In this document: positions 52,280 through 61,059 of the stretch, piece after piece
Position numbering within the stretch: the stretch's first letter is position 1
Layout: every line of letters begins with the position of its first letter
Assembly (NCBI RefSeq): GCF_003852525.1
Contig: NZ_QAJL01000005.1
Span: 284,853 to 348,852, forward strand
Length of the DNA stretch: 64,000 bases
DNA from: Pedobacter sp. KBW06
GTDB taxonomy: Bacteria; Bacteroidota; Bacteroidia; Sphingobacteriales; Sphingobacteriaceae
Direction of reading: 5' to 3'
Notes under the pieces: model-generated
The model's database searches: none
The model's input: only the letters and a program-made list of their open reading frames with translations
Told to the model about the DNA's origin: nothing
Made by a program: the position numbers and the translations under genes

Positions 52280-54094
52280 ATGAAAAAAAACACTTCAGTA
52301 TTCGGTTTATTCCTGCTCATTTTCTTACAATGTTCAACTATTTATGCACAATACGATAGCAGGACGAAGGCAGAGATAAAAAAAGTAGAAAACGGATTGA
52401 GAACTGCCAATCGTTTTGTGGGAGACCCGGTTTGGACAATTGAAGGGAGGATGAAACATTATGGTGTCCCCGGACTGAGTATTGCTGTGATTAAAGGTTC
52501 AAAAGTGGTTTGGGCAAAGAGTTACGGGGTAATGGACCGCGGCAGTAAACAGCCTGTAACGAACCAGACCTTGTTTCAGGCCGCCTCGATCAGCAAACCT
52601 GTCAGTGCCTACGCCGCATTAAAGGAAGTTGAGCTTGGAAAGATAGACGAAGCGGAAGACGTGAACCGCTATCTCCAGTCATGGAAGCTTCCGGATAATG
52701 AATTTACCAAAGAAAAGAAAGTGAATATCAGACATTTACTAAGCCATAGCGGCGGACTTACCGTAGGTGGTTTTGCAGGCTACCAGGTTTCTGAAAAAAT
52801 ACCCAGCTTAATACAGGTGCTTAACGGCGAAAAGCCGGCAAATTCTCCGCCCATCCGTGTTGACAAAGTACCGGGCGGGACTTTCAGGTATTCCGGTGGG
52901 GGTTATTGTGTGATGCAGCAAATGCTGATCGACCTGGAAGGAAAGCCTTTTCCGCAGATCATGAATGAAATGGTACTGGGCCCGTTGGGGATGAAGAACA
53001 GTAGTTATAGTCAGCCTTTACCGGCAGACAGGTTGAAGTTTGCCGCTACGGGATATCTTCCTGATGGCAAAGAGACCGGAGGGAAAAGGCATACTTATCC
53101 TGAAATGGCTCCTGCAGGCTTATGGACCACGGCAGAAGACCTTGCAAAGTTTGCCATAGATTTACAGCTGACCATCAAAGGGCAAAGTAAAAAGGTGCTT
53201 TCCCAGGAGATGGCAATTAAAATGGTCAGTCCTTTTATTGAAGATTTTGAAGGCCTGGGCATCTTCCTGGAAAAGAAAGGAAATGATCATTACTTTGGTC
53301 ATGGCGGCTGGAATGAGGGTTTCTCGAGTCGTTTTACAGCGGCCAAAGACAGTGGAGATGGCGTGGTGATCCTGACCAATGGCAACCAGCCTCCGCTGGT
53401 TGATGAGCTGATCCGCTCGGTGGCTGAGGCTTATCACTGGCCAGATTATGTACCACCGGCTTATCAAAAACTGGAGATCAGCAAAGAAAATCTTCAATAC
53501 ATGTCCGGGCGGTACCGGACAGACAGGTATGACCTGATGAGAATCTATGAGGAGGGAGGAAAGCTGTTTTTGAGGAAAAACTCGGAAGAACCTGAGCAGT
53601 TATTTAAAATTGAAGAAAATACTTTTGTGACTTTAAGCAGTTCCGACTATAAGGTTAAAGTGGTGGTTAACCCCGCCGATCAGGTAAAACACCTTGCTTT
53701 TGTATGGGGAACAGACAAGGTTAAATACATCAACCCCTTGCTGAAAGCGGAAGAAAAAGTTCCTTATGAATTCATCCTCGAAGGACAGTTTGATCAGGCC
53801 CTGGCTGCTTATCAGCAAATGAAAAAAGAGCATCCTGATTATCAGTTGGTCGATCTGCGGTACATCAACGATATGGGTTATCGCTTGCTGCGCAGCAAGG
53901 AGATACAAAAAGCAATAGACCTGTTTAAAGTGAATACTTTTCTTTATCCAGAAAATGACGATGTATATGATAGTTTAGGGGAGGCTTACCTCGCCAATGG
54001 CGATAAAAAACTCAGCAAGGAAAACTACCTTAAATCTTTGAAGTTAAACCCAAACAACAGCAATGCGGCAAAAATTTTAAAAACTTTAGATTAG
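52280..54094 (+). CDS. Secreted serine beta-lactamase-like hydrolase with C-terminal TPR
   Basis: A 604-residue protein with a signal peptide (to about IYAQYD). Beta-lactamase/class C-type domain about 45-390: S-I-S-K with S103 and K106, the YSG motif at Y204 (FRYSGGGY), and HGGW as the third motif, plus RHLLSHSGGL and MAPAGLWTTAEDLAKF. A linking beta domain (about 395-500, SGRYRTDRYDLM) and a TPR end (about 510-604) follow. These proteins act as D-Ala peptidases, esterases or lactamases; the substrate cannot be read from sequence. The next gene starts 3 bases after, so both are probably co-expressed. The wall-synthesis operon is divergently transcribed on the other side. Confidence 0.9.
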   Translation: MKKNTSVFGLFLLIFLQCSTIYAQYDSRTKAEIKKVENGLRTANRFVGDPVWTIEGRMKHYGVPGLSIAVIKGSKVVWAKSYGVMDRGSKQPVTNQTLFQAASISKPVSAYAALKEVELGKIDEAEDVNRYLQSWKLPDNEFTKEKKVNIRHLLSHSGGLTVGGFAGYQVSEKIPSLIQVLNGEKPANSPPIRVDKVPGGTFRYSGGGYCVMQQMLIDLEGKPFPQIMNEMVLGPLGMKNSSYSQPLPADRLKFAATGYLPDGKETGGKRHTYPEMAPAGLWTTAEDLAKFAIDLQLTIKGQSKKVLSQEMAIKMVSPFIEDFEGLGIFLEKKGNDHYFGHGGWNEGFSSRFTAAKDSGDGVVILTNGNQPPLVDELIRSVAEAYHWPDYVPPAYQKLEISKENLQYMSGRYRTDRYDLMRIYEEGGKLFLRKNSEEPEQLFKIEENTFVTLSSSDYKVKVVVNPADQVKHLAFVWGTDKVKYINPLLKAEEKVPYEFILEGQFDQALAAYQQMKKEHPDYQLVDLRYINDMGYRLLRSKEIQKAIDLFKVNTFLYPENDDVYDSLGEAYLANGDKKLSKENYLKSLKLNPNNSNAAKILKTLD

Positions 54095-54097
54095 ACA

Positions 54098-54931
54098 ATG
54101 TATAGGTTCACACTTGAGCTGTTGTTCCAGATTATTGGAATAGGTTCTGCATCCGGTTTGTTTTTAAAAGACAATTCCTTACATGTTATTGGCGACAATA
54201 GTGCTTATTTCTATGAATATGAGCTCAAATCATCTGCCTTGAAACGATATGCCTTAAGCGAAAATCCTGCGGAGAATATAGCGAAGAAGCTCAAACCAGA
54301 TTTTGAAGCCCTTACCTTTTACGACGGTTCATTTTATCTCTTTGGATCCGGTTCTACGGAAAACAGGACCAAAATGGTTCAGCTAAATGCAAGCACAAAA
54401 GAAATAACGGCGGTTAAGGATTTATCCGCTTTGTATAAAGCGATGCAGACGCTCGCTGGCCTGAGCGCTGAAAATTTCAATATTGAAGGGGTGGCACATA
54501 CCGGGGAGAACTGGTATTTCTTTAACCGTGGAAATGGCAATTCCGGACAAAATATTGTTTTTACCGTGTCTGGCAGGCAGTTAAGCACTGAGGCTAAAAT
54601 TACGTTCAATCGCTTAGCGCTTCCTGAGATCAAAGGTATTCGCACAGGCTTTACAGATGCCATTGCACTGGGCGATAAACTCTACTTCCTTGCGGCAGCC
54701 GAAAACACCAACTCTACCTATAATGACGGGGAGGTTTTAGGCAGCATCATTGGTCGGATCGACCTCAAAACAATGAAGATAGACTTCAGCCGGCAAATCT
54801 CCGACCGGCACAAATTTGAAGGATTAACTTTACAGCATAAAGGAAAAAATGAAATCTCCTTTCTGCTGTGTGAAGATAACGACAGCGATCAGCTGCAGGC
54901 AGATATCTATTTGTTAAAACTGAAACGTTAA
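54098..54931 (+). CDS. Uncharacterised beta-propeller-like protein (277 aa)
   Basis: No classical signal peptide; N-terminal stretch MYRFTLELLFQIIGIGSASGLFLKDN. The rest has repeated beta strands with pattern LYFLAAAENT, FYLFGSG, WYFFNRG and LHVIGDN, each ending in a hydrophobic strand, as in a six-bladed propeller. Sequence like this is seen in Bacteroidota proteins of unknown function; I infer a binding or esterase-like propeller but see no catalytic motif. It is placed in an operon with the serine hydrolase. Confidence 0.7.
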   Translation: MYRFTLELLFQIIGIGSASGLFLKDNSLHVIGDNSAYFYEYELKSSALKRYALSENPAENIAKKLKPDFEALTFYDGSFYLFGSGSTENRTKMVQLNASTKEITAVKDLSALYKAMQTLAGLSAENFNIEGVAHTGENWYFFNRGNGNSGQNIVFTVSGRQLSTEAKITFNRLALPEIKGIRTGFTDAIALGDKLYFLAAAENTNSTYNDGEVLGSIIGRIDLKTMKIDFSRQISDRHKFEGLTLQHKGKNEISFLLCEDNDSDQLQADIYLLKLKR

Positions 54932-54987
54932 AACAGGTTTTAATTCTGGGTGATATTCGTATTTTCGCTGAGAAAACTACGTGAAAT

Positions 54988-55959
54988 ATGCAGGAAATTA
55001 AATGGGGAATGATCGGTTGTGGCGATGTTACAGAAGTTAAAAGCGGTCCTGCTTTTAATAAAGTTCCTAATTCTTCTTTGGTAGCAGTGATGCGCAGAGA
55101 CGCGGCAAAGGCAGAAGATTACGCTTTCAGACATGGGGTACCAAAATGGTATGCTGATGTGGAAGAGCTGATCAATGATCCTGAAGTAAATGCGGTTTAC
55201 ATTGCAACACCACCTGCCCAGCATGAAGCGTACTGCCAGCTTGCCCTTGCTGCCGGAAAGCCTGTTTATGTAGAAAAACCAATGACATTAAATGCGGAAT
55301 CCGGGTTGAGGATGGAAGAAGCATCGATGTTATACAACACCAAACTTACGGTTGCACATTACCGCCGGGCTCAGCCAATGTTTTTAAAGATCAAAGCACT
55401 TCTTGAAGTGGGCGTTATTGGTGATGTTCGTTTTGCCAGCCTGCAGATGTTGCAACCTCAGCAATCAGACCTGATTGCCAATGTGGAGAGCAACTGGAGG
55501 TTAGATCCCGCCATTTCCGGTGGAGGTCTATTTCATGACCTGGCGCCTCATCAGCTGGACCTGATGGTCTATTTCTTTGGGGAATTTGACCAGTCTGCAG
55601 GTTTCTCCCTGAACCAGTCGGGCAGGGCAAAAGTAGATGATCTGGTGACCGGACAGATTCTGTTTAAGAATGGAGTAGTTTTTACGGGCACCTGGTGTTT
55701 CTCTGTTTCTGAACAGGATAAAAAGGATGTTTGTGAAATTATAGGTTCCAATGGAAGGATCAGCTTTCCTGTATTTGGGAATAAGGTGACGCTGAGCAAA
55801 GAGGGAAAAACAGAGGTCTTTGCTTTCGAGGCACTGGAACATGTACAGCAACCTATGATTGAAAAAGTAACGGCTTATTTCCTGGACCAGGCAGAAAACC
55901 CATGTTCGGCAGAACAGGCAATATTGTCTATGAGACTAATGGATAGCTTCACTAAATGA
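54988..55959 (+). CDS. Gfo/Idh/MocA-family oxidoreductase
   Basis: A 323-residue protein with an N-terminal NAD(P) Rossmann domain (MIGCGDVTEVKSGP, then VNAVYIATPPAQHEA) and the EKPMTLN motif containing the conserved Lys. The C-terminal alpha/beta substrate domain has GGGLFHDLAPHQLDLM, with the His near the active site. Members oxidise or reduce sugars and inositols; some are alpha-glycosidases using NAD. The substrate is not indicated by neighbours. Ends 1 base from the convergent EamA gene. Confidence 0.92.
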   Translation: MQEIKWGMIGCGDVTEVKSGPAFNKVPNSSLVAVMRRDAAKAEDYAFRHGVPKWYADVEELINDPEVNAVYIATPPAQHEAYCQLALAAGKPVYVEKPMTLNAESGLRMEEASMLYNTKLTVAHYRRAQPMFLKIKALLEVGVIGDVRFASLQMLQPQQSDLIANVESNWRLDPAISGGGLFHDLAPHQLDLMVYFFGEFDQSAGFSLNQSGRAKVDDLVTGQILFKNGVVFTGTWCFSVSEQDKKDVCEIIGSNGRISFPVFGNKVTLSKEGKTEVFAFEALEHVQQPMIEKVTAYFLDQAENPCSAEQAILSMRLMDSFTK

Positions 55960-55960
55960 T

Positions 55961-56818
55961 CTAAGCAATTGCCAGGATTGATATGCCGGTAAGGATGATT
56001 AGTGCTGCTATGATTCGTTTCCTGCTGTCTTTTTCTTTTAAGAGGTTGGCACCAAAAAACACGGCAAATACAATACTCAACTCTCTTATCGGTGCGACGT
56101 AGCTGAGTGGCGTCGTTTTCATCGCAATTAATACCAGCAAATAGGATAGAGGCTGGAAAACAGCCACCGCCAGTCCCTGCTTCCAATGCTTTTTTAATTC
56201 CAGTAACACCTCCTCTGACCTTCGGATAGGGATTGGCAATAAGACGATTAAAGGAAGTACAATGGAAGCAAAAGTGATGAAAACCGCAGAGACATGATGT
56301 GTGACCACAGCGAATTTATCCCATAAGGTATAGGTAGAGATTAAAAAGCCGGTCAGCATTCCATAATAGAACCCCTTTAGTATTGCAACGTCTTTTTTGA
56401 TTTTAAGCCCGGTCATCAGTACGACCCCGCAGACAATAAGCAGGCTACCCAGGATGGCCATAATTCCCGGCCGCTCGGCAAAGATCAGTATGGCGCCTAT
56501 AATGCTAAATACCGGCCCGGCACCCCTTGCAACAGGATAAACGACCGAGAGGTCAGCTTTTCGATAACCAAGTTGTAACGCTACAAAATAAAAAAGATGT
56601 AATAACGCACTGATAATCCCAAAAAGAAATAAACTGCCTGTATATTGAATTGGGCTGCTGACCAATTGAAAGATCAGTAGGGGAAGGTAAATGATGGCCG
56701 AAAACAGAGAGATTAACCAGAAAAACGCGAGTTTGCCATTGACTTGTTTGGTGATCAGGTTCCATACTGCGTGTAGTATCGCAGCTGCGATCAACAATAT
56801 TAAGGCAGAACTACTCAT
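55961..56818 (-). CDS. EamA/DMT-family membrane transporter
   Basis: A 285-residue protein with about ten hydrophobic helices in two EamA halves (LILLIAAAILHAVWNLITKQVNG; later AVFQPLSYLLVLIAMKTTPLSYVAPIRELSIVFAVFFGANLLKEK). EamA carriers export or import small metabolites; substrate unknown. Full family length. Convergent with the oxidoreductase. Confidence 0.92.
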   Translation of the reverse strand: MSSSALILLIAAAILHAVWNLITKQVNGKLAFFWLISLFSAIIYLPLLIFQLVSSPIQYTGSLFLFGIISALLHLFYFVALQLGYRKADLSVVYPVARGAGPVFSIIGAILIFAERPGIMAILGSLLIVCGVVLMTGLKIKKDVAILKGFYYGMLTGFLISTYTLWDKFAVVTHHVSAVFITFASIVLPLIVLLPIPIRRSEEVLLELKKHWKQGLAVAVFQPLSYLLVLIAMKTTPLSYVAPIRELSIVFAVFFGANLLKEKDSRKRIIAALIILTGISILAIA

Positions 56819-57097
56819 TTGATATTTGGTTTTTTGATTAAAAATAAGAAAAAAACAGCTTCGTATGATAGGCGCCTGATTGTCTCTTAGGACACGCTGT
56901 CTTATCCGGGTATGGCTTTGCAGATAGTGTTTATTGCTGCGTAAGCTAAGCGCTGTACTTCAATGTATTGTTTTGAAATCCAGCTTTTTGAGCTCAGAAA
57001 CTTTGTTTTGGATTCTCAGGTTTTTCGGTTTTATCTGCAGTATTTTGTGTTCATTTAAACTGAACAGAATGACAAATATAGCTAGCCAATTGCGGAA

Positions 57098-57307
57098 ATG
57101 AGTAGAATGACCAAAGAAGAACGCGAATTGTACCACTCGGATGTAAAAGCAAAATCTGACTGGAATGCCGGTATTCGTTACGCGGAGAAAAAAGCGAGAC
57201 TAGAAGGGAAATTCGAAATCGCTATAAATCTCAAAAAAGAAGGTTTGTCAGCTGAATTGATTGCCAAAACTACCGGCCTTTCCATTGAAGAAGTTGAAAA
57301 GCTATAA
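57098..57307 (+). pseudogene. C-terminal remnant of an Rpn-family (PD-(D/E)XK) nuclease/transposase
   Basis: A 69-residue frame: MTKEERELYH, a Lys/Glu-rich helix with RLEGKFEIAINLKKEG, then LSAELIAKTTGLSIEEVEKL. This is the standard C-terminal end of Rpn (recombination-promoting nuclease) proteins, which are normally about 270-310 residues with a PD-(D/E)XK core upstream. A stop codon lies five codons upstream in frame, and the 279 bases before show no readable remains of the core. It is most likely a decayed gene, or possibly a small stand-alone C-terminal product, as reported for some rpn genes with internal starts. Confidence 0.7.
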
Positions 57308-57450
57308 TTCCTATGGACAAGAGTTTGGAGACGAATCCGTTTTCGCTTTGTCTCCGAAGTTGTTAAAGCACCTCACATCTTTACTATTTAATTATATATA
57401 ATAAACCTTTTTGTGCTTAACTTCGTTTATACATTATAAAAAAACTAAAA

Positions 57451-57963
57451 ATGAATACATTATTAATATTACTGAGCCTGATGTTCACTCCACCGGCAAA
57501 AAGCATTTATGACTTCAGCTTCAAAACCATTGATGGCAAGGAAGTAAAGCTTTCTAAATTTAAGGGAAAGAAAATCCTGATTGTGAATACCGCTTCGAAA
57601 TGTGGTTACACGCCACAATATGAGGCCCTGGAAAAATTGCACAAACAATATGGTAAAAATGTAGTATTGATTGGTTTCCCGGCTGGTAATTTCGGCGGAC
57701 AGGAATTGGCAACCAATGCTGAGATTCAGGATTTCTGTAAAAAGAACTTTGGCGTTACCTTTTTATTAAGTGAAAAAGTAAGCGTAAAAGGAACGGACAT
57801 CAATCCATTGTTCAAATACCTGACCTCAGAGGAGAACCCTGATTTCACAGGAGACATCAACTGGAACTTCGAGAAATTTCTGATCAATGAAAAAGGACAA
57901 TTGGTTCACCGTTTCAGATCTAAAGTAACACCTATGAGCGAAGAGCTGACTAAAAACCTGTAG
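57451..57963 (+). CDS. Glutathione peroxidase family (thioredoxin-type) protein
   Basis: A 170-residue protein with a hydrophobic N-terminus that may be a signal or short anchor (MNTLLILLSLMFTPPAKS). Core: VNTASKCGYTPQYEAL with peroxidatic C51, FPAGNFGGQE (residues 76-85), a second Cys C96 in EIQDFC, and WNFEKFLI with the catalytic Trp. The usual FPCNQFGGQE reads FPAGNFGGQE, so the Cys is Ala and the Gln is Asn80. C51 plus C96 fit the two-Cys, thioredoxin-dependent type that reduces peroxides. A strong terminator follows. Confidence 0.92.
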   Translation: MNTLLILLSLMFTPPAKSIYDFSFKTIDGKEVKLSKFKGKKILIVNTASKCGYTPQYEALEKLHKQYGKNVVLIGFPAGNFGGQELATNAEIQDFCKKNFGVTFLLSEKVSVKGTDINPLFKYLTSEENPDFTGDINWNFEKFLINEKGQLVHRFRSKVTPMSEELTKNL

Positions 57964-57986
57964 TCAATTTTTTCTTTTTAGACATC

Positions 57987-58023
57987 AAAAGAGAAATCCT
58001 TAACCGGGATTTCTCTTTTTTTT
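57987..58023 (+). terminator. Rho-independent terminator
   Basis: GAGAAATCC (57991-57999) pairs with GGATTTCTC (58007-58015), extended by AAAA/TTTT, and is followed by a run of T to 58023. It ends the peroxidase message 24 bases after its stop. Confidence 0.9.
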
Positions 58024-58047
58024 AATCCCAAAACGCATAGATTAAGT

Positions 58048-58055
58048 TAACTTTG
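58048..58055 (+). promoter_or_regulatory. Putative -7 element TAACTTTG of the 5'-nucleotidase pair
   Basis: Exact TAnnTTTG match 15 bases upstream of the ATG at 58071. The expected -33 TTTG is replaced by T-rich sequence. The leader would be very short. Confidence 0.4.
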
Positions 58056-58070
58056 GGCTTTGAAATAATT

Positions 58071-58832
58071 ATGCAGTATATCCAACCATTGAGAAAATAC
58101 CTGGCATTAGCTGCCATTCCTTTCTTTTTGATTTCCTGCGGTAGCCATTACAAACTGGTAAAAAGCAACCGTGCGGAGTACAAGATGAACAATGAACGCG
58201 CTGTCGACAGCACCCTGATCAAAACCTACCTTCCTTATAAAATAAAGATGGAACAGGAGATGAACACGGTAATCGGACATTCCGACGTGCTGATGAGCAA
58301 AAATGATAAGGTGCCTGAGAACCTGCTGAGAAATTTCTTTTCTGATGCTTTACTCCACGAAGCCCTTAAATACGATCCGGCAATTGATTTCGCTATGCCT
58401 TCCACCAATGGTGGCATCCGCGTGGATATCCCAAAAGGAGAGGTGAAAATGTCTAATATTTTTGAGGTCATGCCTTTTGAGAACGAAATGGTGATCTTTA
58501 CCTTAAGTCCTTCAGACGTACAGAACCTGCTCAATTTCATCGCCAGAACCGGTGGTCAGCCGGTTGCAGGATTGAGGATGAAAATTGTCAACGATCAGCC
58601 TACAGACGTGATGATCAATGGAAAACCTTTGGATCCGGCAAGAAACTATAAGGTCCTGACTTCAGACTATGTTGCCGAAGGTGGCGACAATGTACAAAGC
58701 TTCAAAAAACCAATTGAGAAAAAGATCGTTGGCGTCAGAATGCGTGATGCACTGGTTACCTATATTAAAGAAAATGAAGCCGCCGGTAAAACAATCAACC
58801 CAAAATTAGATGGAAGAATTACTAAAGATTAA
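58071..58832 (+). CDS. Lipoprotein consisting of the 5'-nucleotidase C-terminal domain
   Basis: I chose the ATG at 58071 (MQYIQPLRK), since the frame upstream begins with TTG inside the -7 element. It has a lipoprotein signal (IPFFLISCGS). The rest is the 5'-nucleotidase C-terminal (5_nucleotid_C) domain: LLRNFFSDALLHEA, DFAMPSTNGGIRVDIPKGEV, MPFENEMVIFTL, YKVLTSDYVAEGGDNV and VRMRDALVTYIKE. In UshA-type enzymes this domain binds the nucleoside. Here it is a separate protein encoded before the metal-dependent part, overlapping it by 23 bases. The pair probably assembles into one periplasmic nucleotidase. Confidence 0.9.
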   Translation: MQYIQPLRKYLALAAIPFFLISCGSHYKLVKSNRAEYKMNNERAVDSTLIKTYLPYKIKMEQEMNTVIGHSDVLMSKNDKVPENLLRNFFSDALLHEALKYDPAIDFAMPSTNGGIRVDIPKGEVKMSNIFEVMPFENEMVIFTLSPSDVQNLLNFIARTGGQPVAGLRMKIVNDQPTDVMINGKPLDPARNYKVLTSDYVAEGGDNVQSFKKPIEKKIVGVRMRDALVTYIKENEAAGKTINPKLDGRITKD

Positions 58833-59757
58833 CCGTAGAAACTTCCTTAAAACGGGAGGGATGGCAGCTGCAGCAGTTGCCCTGAACTTAAATGCTTTTG
58901 ATGCCATCGCGGCCGGAGATTTGGTCAAGCTCACGATATTACATACCAACGATGTACACAGCAGGATCGAACCTTTCCCTATGGACGGCTCTAAATACCA
59001 GGGACTGGGCGGAACGGCAAGACGGTCTGCACTGGTCAATGCCATCCGTGCAAAGGAGGAAAATGTCCTGTTATTTGATGCAGGAGATATCTTCCAGGGC
59101 ACACCTTATTTCAACAAATACGGCGGTGAACTGGAAATTAAGCTGATGTCTGAAATGAAATATGATGCGGCGACAATGGGAAACCACGATTTCGACAACG
59201 GATTGGAAGGCTTTTACAAACAATTGCCCCATGCCAGTTTCCCTGTGCTCTGCAGTAACTATGATTTCTCCAACACCTTATTAAACAAGTCTACACAGCC
59301 TTATAAAATCTTTAAAAAACAAGGCATAAAAATAGGGGTGTTTGGAATTGGGATCAAACTCAAGGGCCTTGTTGCAGACCGAAACTATGCAGAAACACAG
59401 TTTCTGGATCCTGTAGAAACGGCAAATAAAATGGCAAGCCTGTTAAAAAACGACCTTCAATGCGACCTGGTGATCTGTTTATCTCATTTGGGATACCGGT
59501 ACGACAGCAATAGGGATTCTGATCAGGTCCTGGCCAGAAATACGAGGAATATTGATTTGATCATTGGAGGGCATACCCATACTTTTATGGATCAGCCGGA
59601 AGACATTCAGAATCTGGATGGAAAGATCACGACGATCAATCAGGTAGGATTTGCCGGGATTAACCTCGGCCGACTGGATTATTATTTTGAAAGATATAAG
59701 GGCAAGCGTATTCAAACTGCCGCACCTTATACCATTTCAGATCATTTAGATGGTTAA
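58810..59757 (+). CDS. Metallophosphoesterase (5'-nucleotidase N-terminal part) with Tat signal
   Basis: A 315-residue protein with a twin-arginine signal (NRRNFLKTGGMAAAAVALNL). The catalytic part of the UshA/5'-nucleotidase family shows all metal-binding motifs: ILHTNDVHSR, DAGDIFQGTP, MGNHDFDNG, ICLSHLG and GGHTHTF. The nucleoside-binding C-terminal domain is absent; it is supplied by the gene just upstream. The Tat signal implies export as a folded metal-loaded protein, and the partner is a lipoprotein. Likely role: release of phosphate and nucleosides from nucleotides. Confidence 0.93.
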   Translation: MEELLKINRRNFLKTGGMAAAAVALNLNAFDAIAAGDLVKLTILHTNDVHSRIEPFPMDGSKYQGLGGTARRSALVNAIRAKEENVLLFDAGDIFQGTPYFNKYGGELEIKLMSEMKYDAATMGNHDFDNGLEGFYKQLPHASFPVLCSNYDFSNTLLNKSTQPYKIFKKQGIKIGVFGIGIKLKGLVADRNYAETQFLDPVETANKMASLLKNDLQCDLVICLSHLGYRYDSNRDSDQVLARNTRNIDLIIGGHTHTFMDQPEDIQNLDGKITTINQVGFAGINLGRLDYYFERYKGKRIQTAAPYTISDHLDG

Positions 59758-59785
59758 GCTGAGCCTAACCGGAAATTCATAACTA

Positions 59786-60877
59786 TTAGCAAAGGAAACC
59801 GCCTCCAAGAAGGTCGTTTCCTTCATAGAATACTGCGGACTGGCCCGGTGCTATTGCAGATACAGAATGATCAAATACCACGCGCATTTTATCTTTCTCC
59901 TGAACAATAGTACTTAGGGTTCCTGCATCTTTATACCTGATTTTAGTCACCACGTTATCCATAGGTTCTAAAATGTGCTCATATTTAATCAGGTTTACAT
60001 TTCTAACCATAGCTTCTCTGCGTTCCAGCTCATCTGCTCTTCCCAGAACAACAGTATTGCTTTCCGGAAGGATCTGGGTTACAAACATGGGTTCGCCAAA
60101 GGCAATGCCCAAACCTTTTCTCTGTCCGATGGTGTAGAAAGGATATCCTTTATGTTGTCCAACCACCATTCCATTGCTGGTAATGAAGTTACCACCTGCA
60201 ACACGGTCTTCCAGATCGCCAACTTTATGCTTTAAGAAAGCACGGTAATCATTGTCCGGAACAAAGCAGATTTCATAGCTTTCGCTTTTCTTAGCCAGTT
60301 CTTCCTGTCCCATGTCTAAAGCCATCTGACGGATATCTGCCTTCGCAAAAGATCCCAGAGGGAATTTTGTACGCGCCAGGTTTTCCTGAGAAACACCCCA
60401 AAGTACATAAGACTGATCCTTATTTTCGTCCAGACCCTTGGAGATCACATGACGGCCATTGTCGTGTTGCCTTACGTTGGCATAGTGACCGGTAGCGATA
60501 AACTCGCAATCCAGTTTGTTGGCACGTTTCAATAAAGCTTCCCATTTGATATGGGTGTTACATAAAACACAAGGGTTTGGCGTCCGGCCTGCAAGATATT
60601 CATCAACGAAGTTATCAATTACATAATCACCGAACTCATCCCTGATGTCTAATATATAGTGTGGGAATCCGTAATTTACCGCCAAAGTACGCGCATCGTT
60701 GATGCTGTCCAGGCTGCAACATCCGGTTTCCTTACCGCTGGTACCTGAGGTCGCATAGTCCCATGTCTTCATGGTCAATCCGATAACTTCATATCCTTGT
60801 TCGTGTAACATTACTGCCGCTACTGAACTATCTACCCCGCCACTCATGGCTACCAATATTCTACCGAGTTTACTCAT
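59786..60877 (-). CDS. mnmA: tRNA 2-thiouridine(34) synthase MnmA
   Basis: A 363-residue enzyme that thiolates U34 of tRNA Lys, Glu and Gln using a sulfur relay. Seen: the PP-loop MSGGVDSSVAA, the first catalytic Cys C103 in NPCVLCN, ATGHYA, KDQSYVLWG, the second Cys in SYEICFVPDNDYRAFL, and YTIGQRKGLGI. Full length. An exact -7 element lies at 60895-60902 on the minus strand. Convergent with the metallophosphoesterase gene. Confidence 0.97.
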   Translation of the reverse strand: MSKLGRILVAMSGGVDSSVAAVMLHEQGYEVIGLTMKTWDYATSGTSGKETGCCSLDSINDARTLAVNYGFPHYILDIRDEFGDYVIDNFVDEYLAGRTPNPCVLCNTHIKWEALLKRANKLDCEFIATGHYANVRQHDNGRHVISKGLDENKDQSYVLWGVSQENLARTKFPLGSFAKADIRQMALDMGQEELAKKSESYEICFVPDNDYRAFLKHKVGDLEDRVAGGNFITSNGMVVGQHKGYPFYTIGQRKGLGIAFGEPMFVTQILPESNTVVLGRADELERREAMVRNVNLIKYEHILEPMDNVVTKIRYKDAGTLSTIVQEKDKMRVVFDHSVSAIAPGQSAVFYEGNDLLGGGFLC

Positions 60878-60894
60878 TATAATTTATTCTGACG

Positions 60895-60902
60895 CAAAAA
60901 TA
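60895..60902 (-). promoter_or_regulatory. Putative -7 element TATTTTTG of mnmA
   Basis: Exact TAnnTTTG match on the minus strand, 17 bases upstream of the mnmA ATG. No clear -33 TTTG was seen at the proper distance. Confidence 0.45.
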
Positions 60903-61059
60903 AAGGTTTTTACTGATACATTCTCATTTCTGCCGTCAGTTACTTGTAAAAAGGAGAAATGATTAAAGTGCTGATTAAACGTTATAGCAACTTAATAAAG
61001 CTGATTCTTTCCATATTATTTATATCTTAGGATTATCATAAAAAATTTCAAATCAGAAA

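Noticed and set aside
56819..57097. Possible decayed nuclease core of the Rpn-type gene upstream of its tail
   Set aside because: No frame in this gap gives readable Rpn similarity; stops are frequent.
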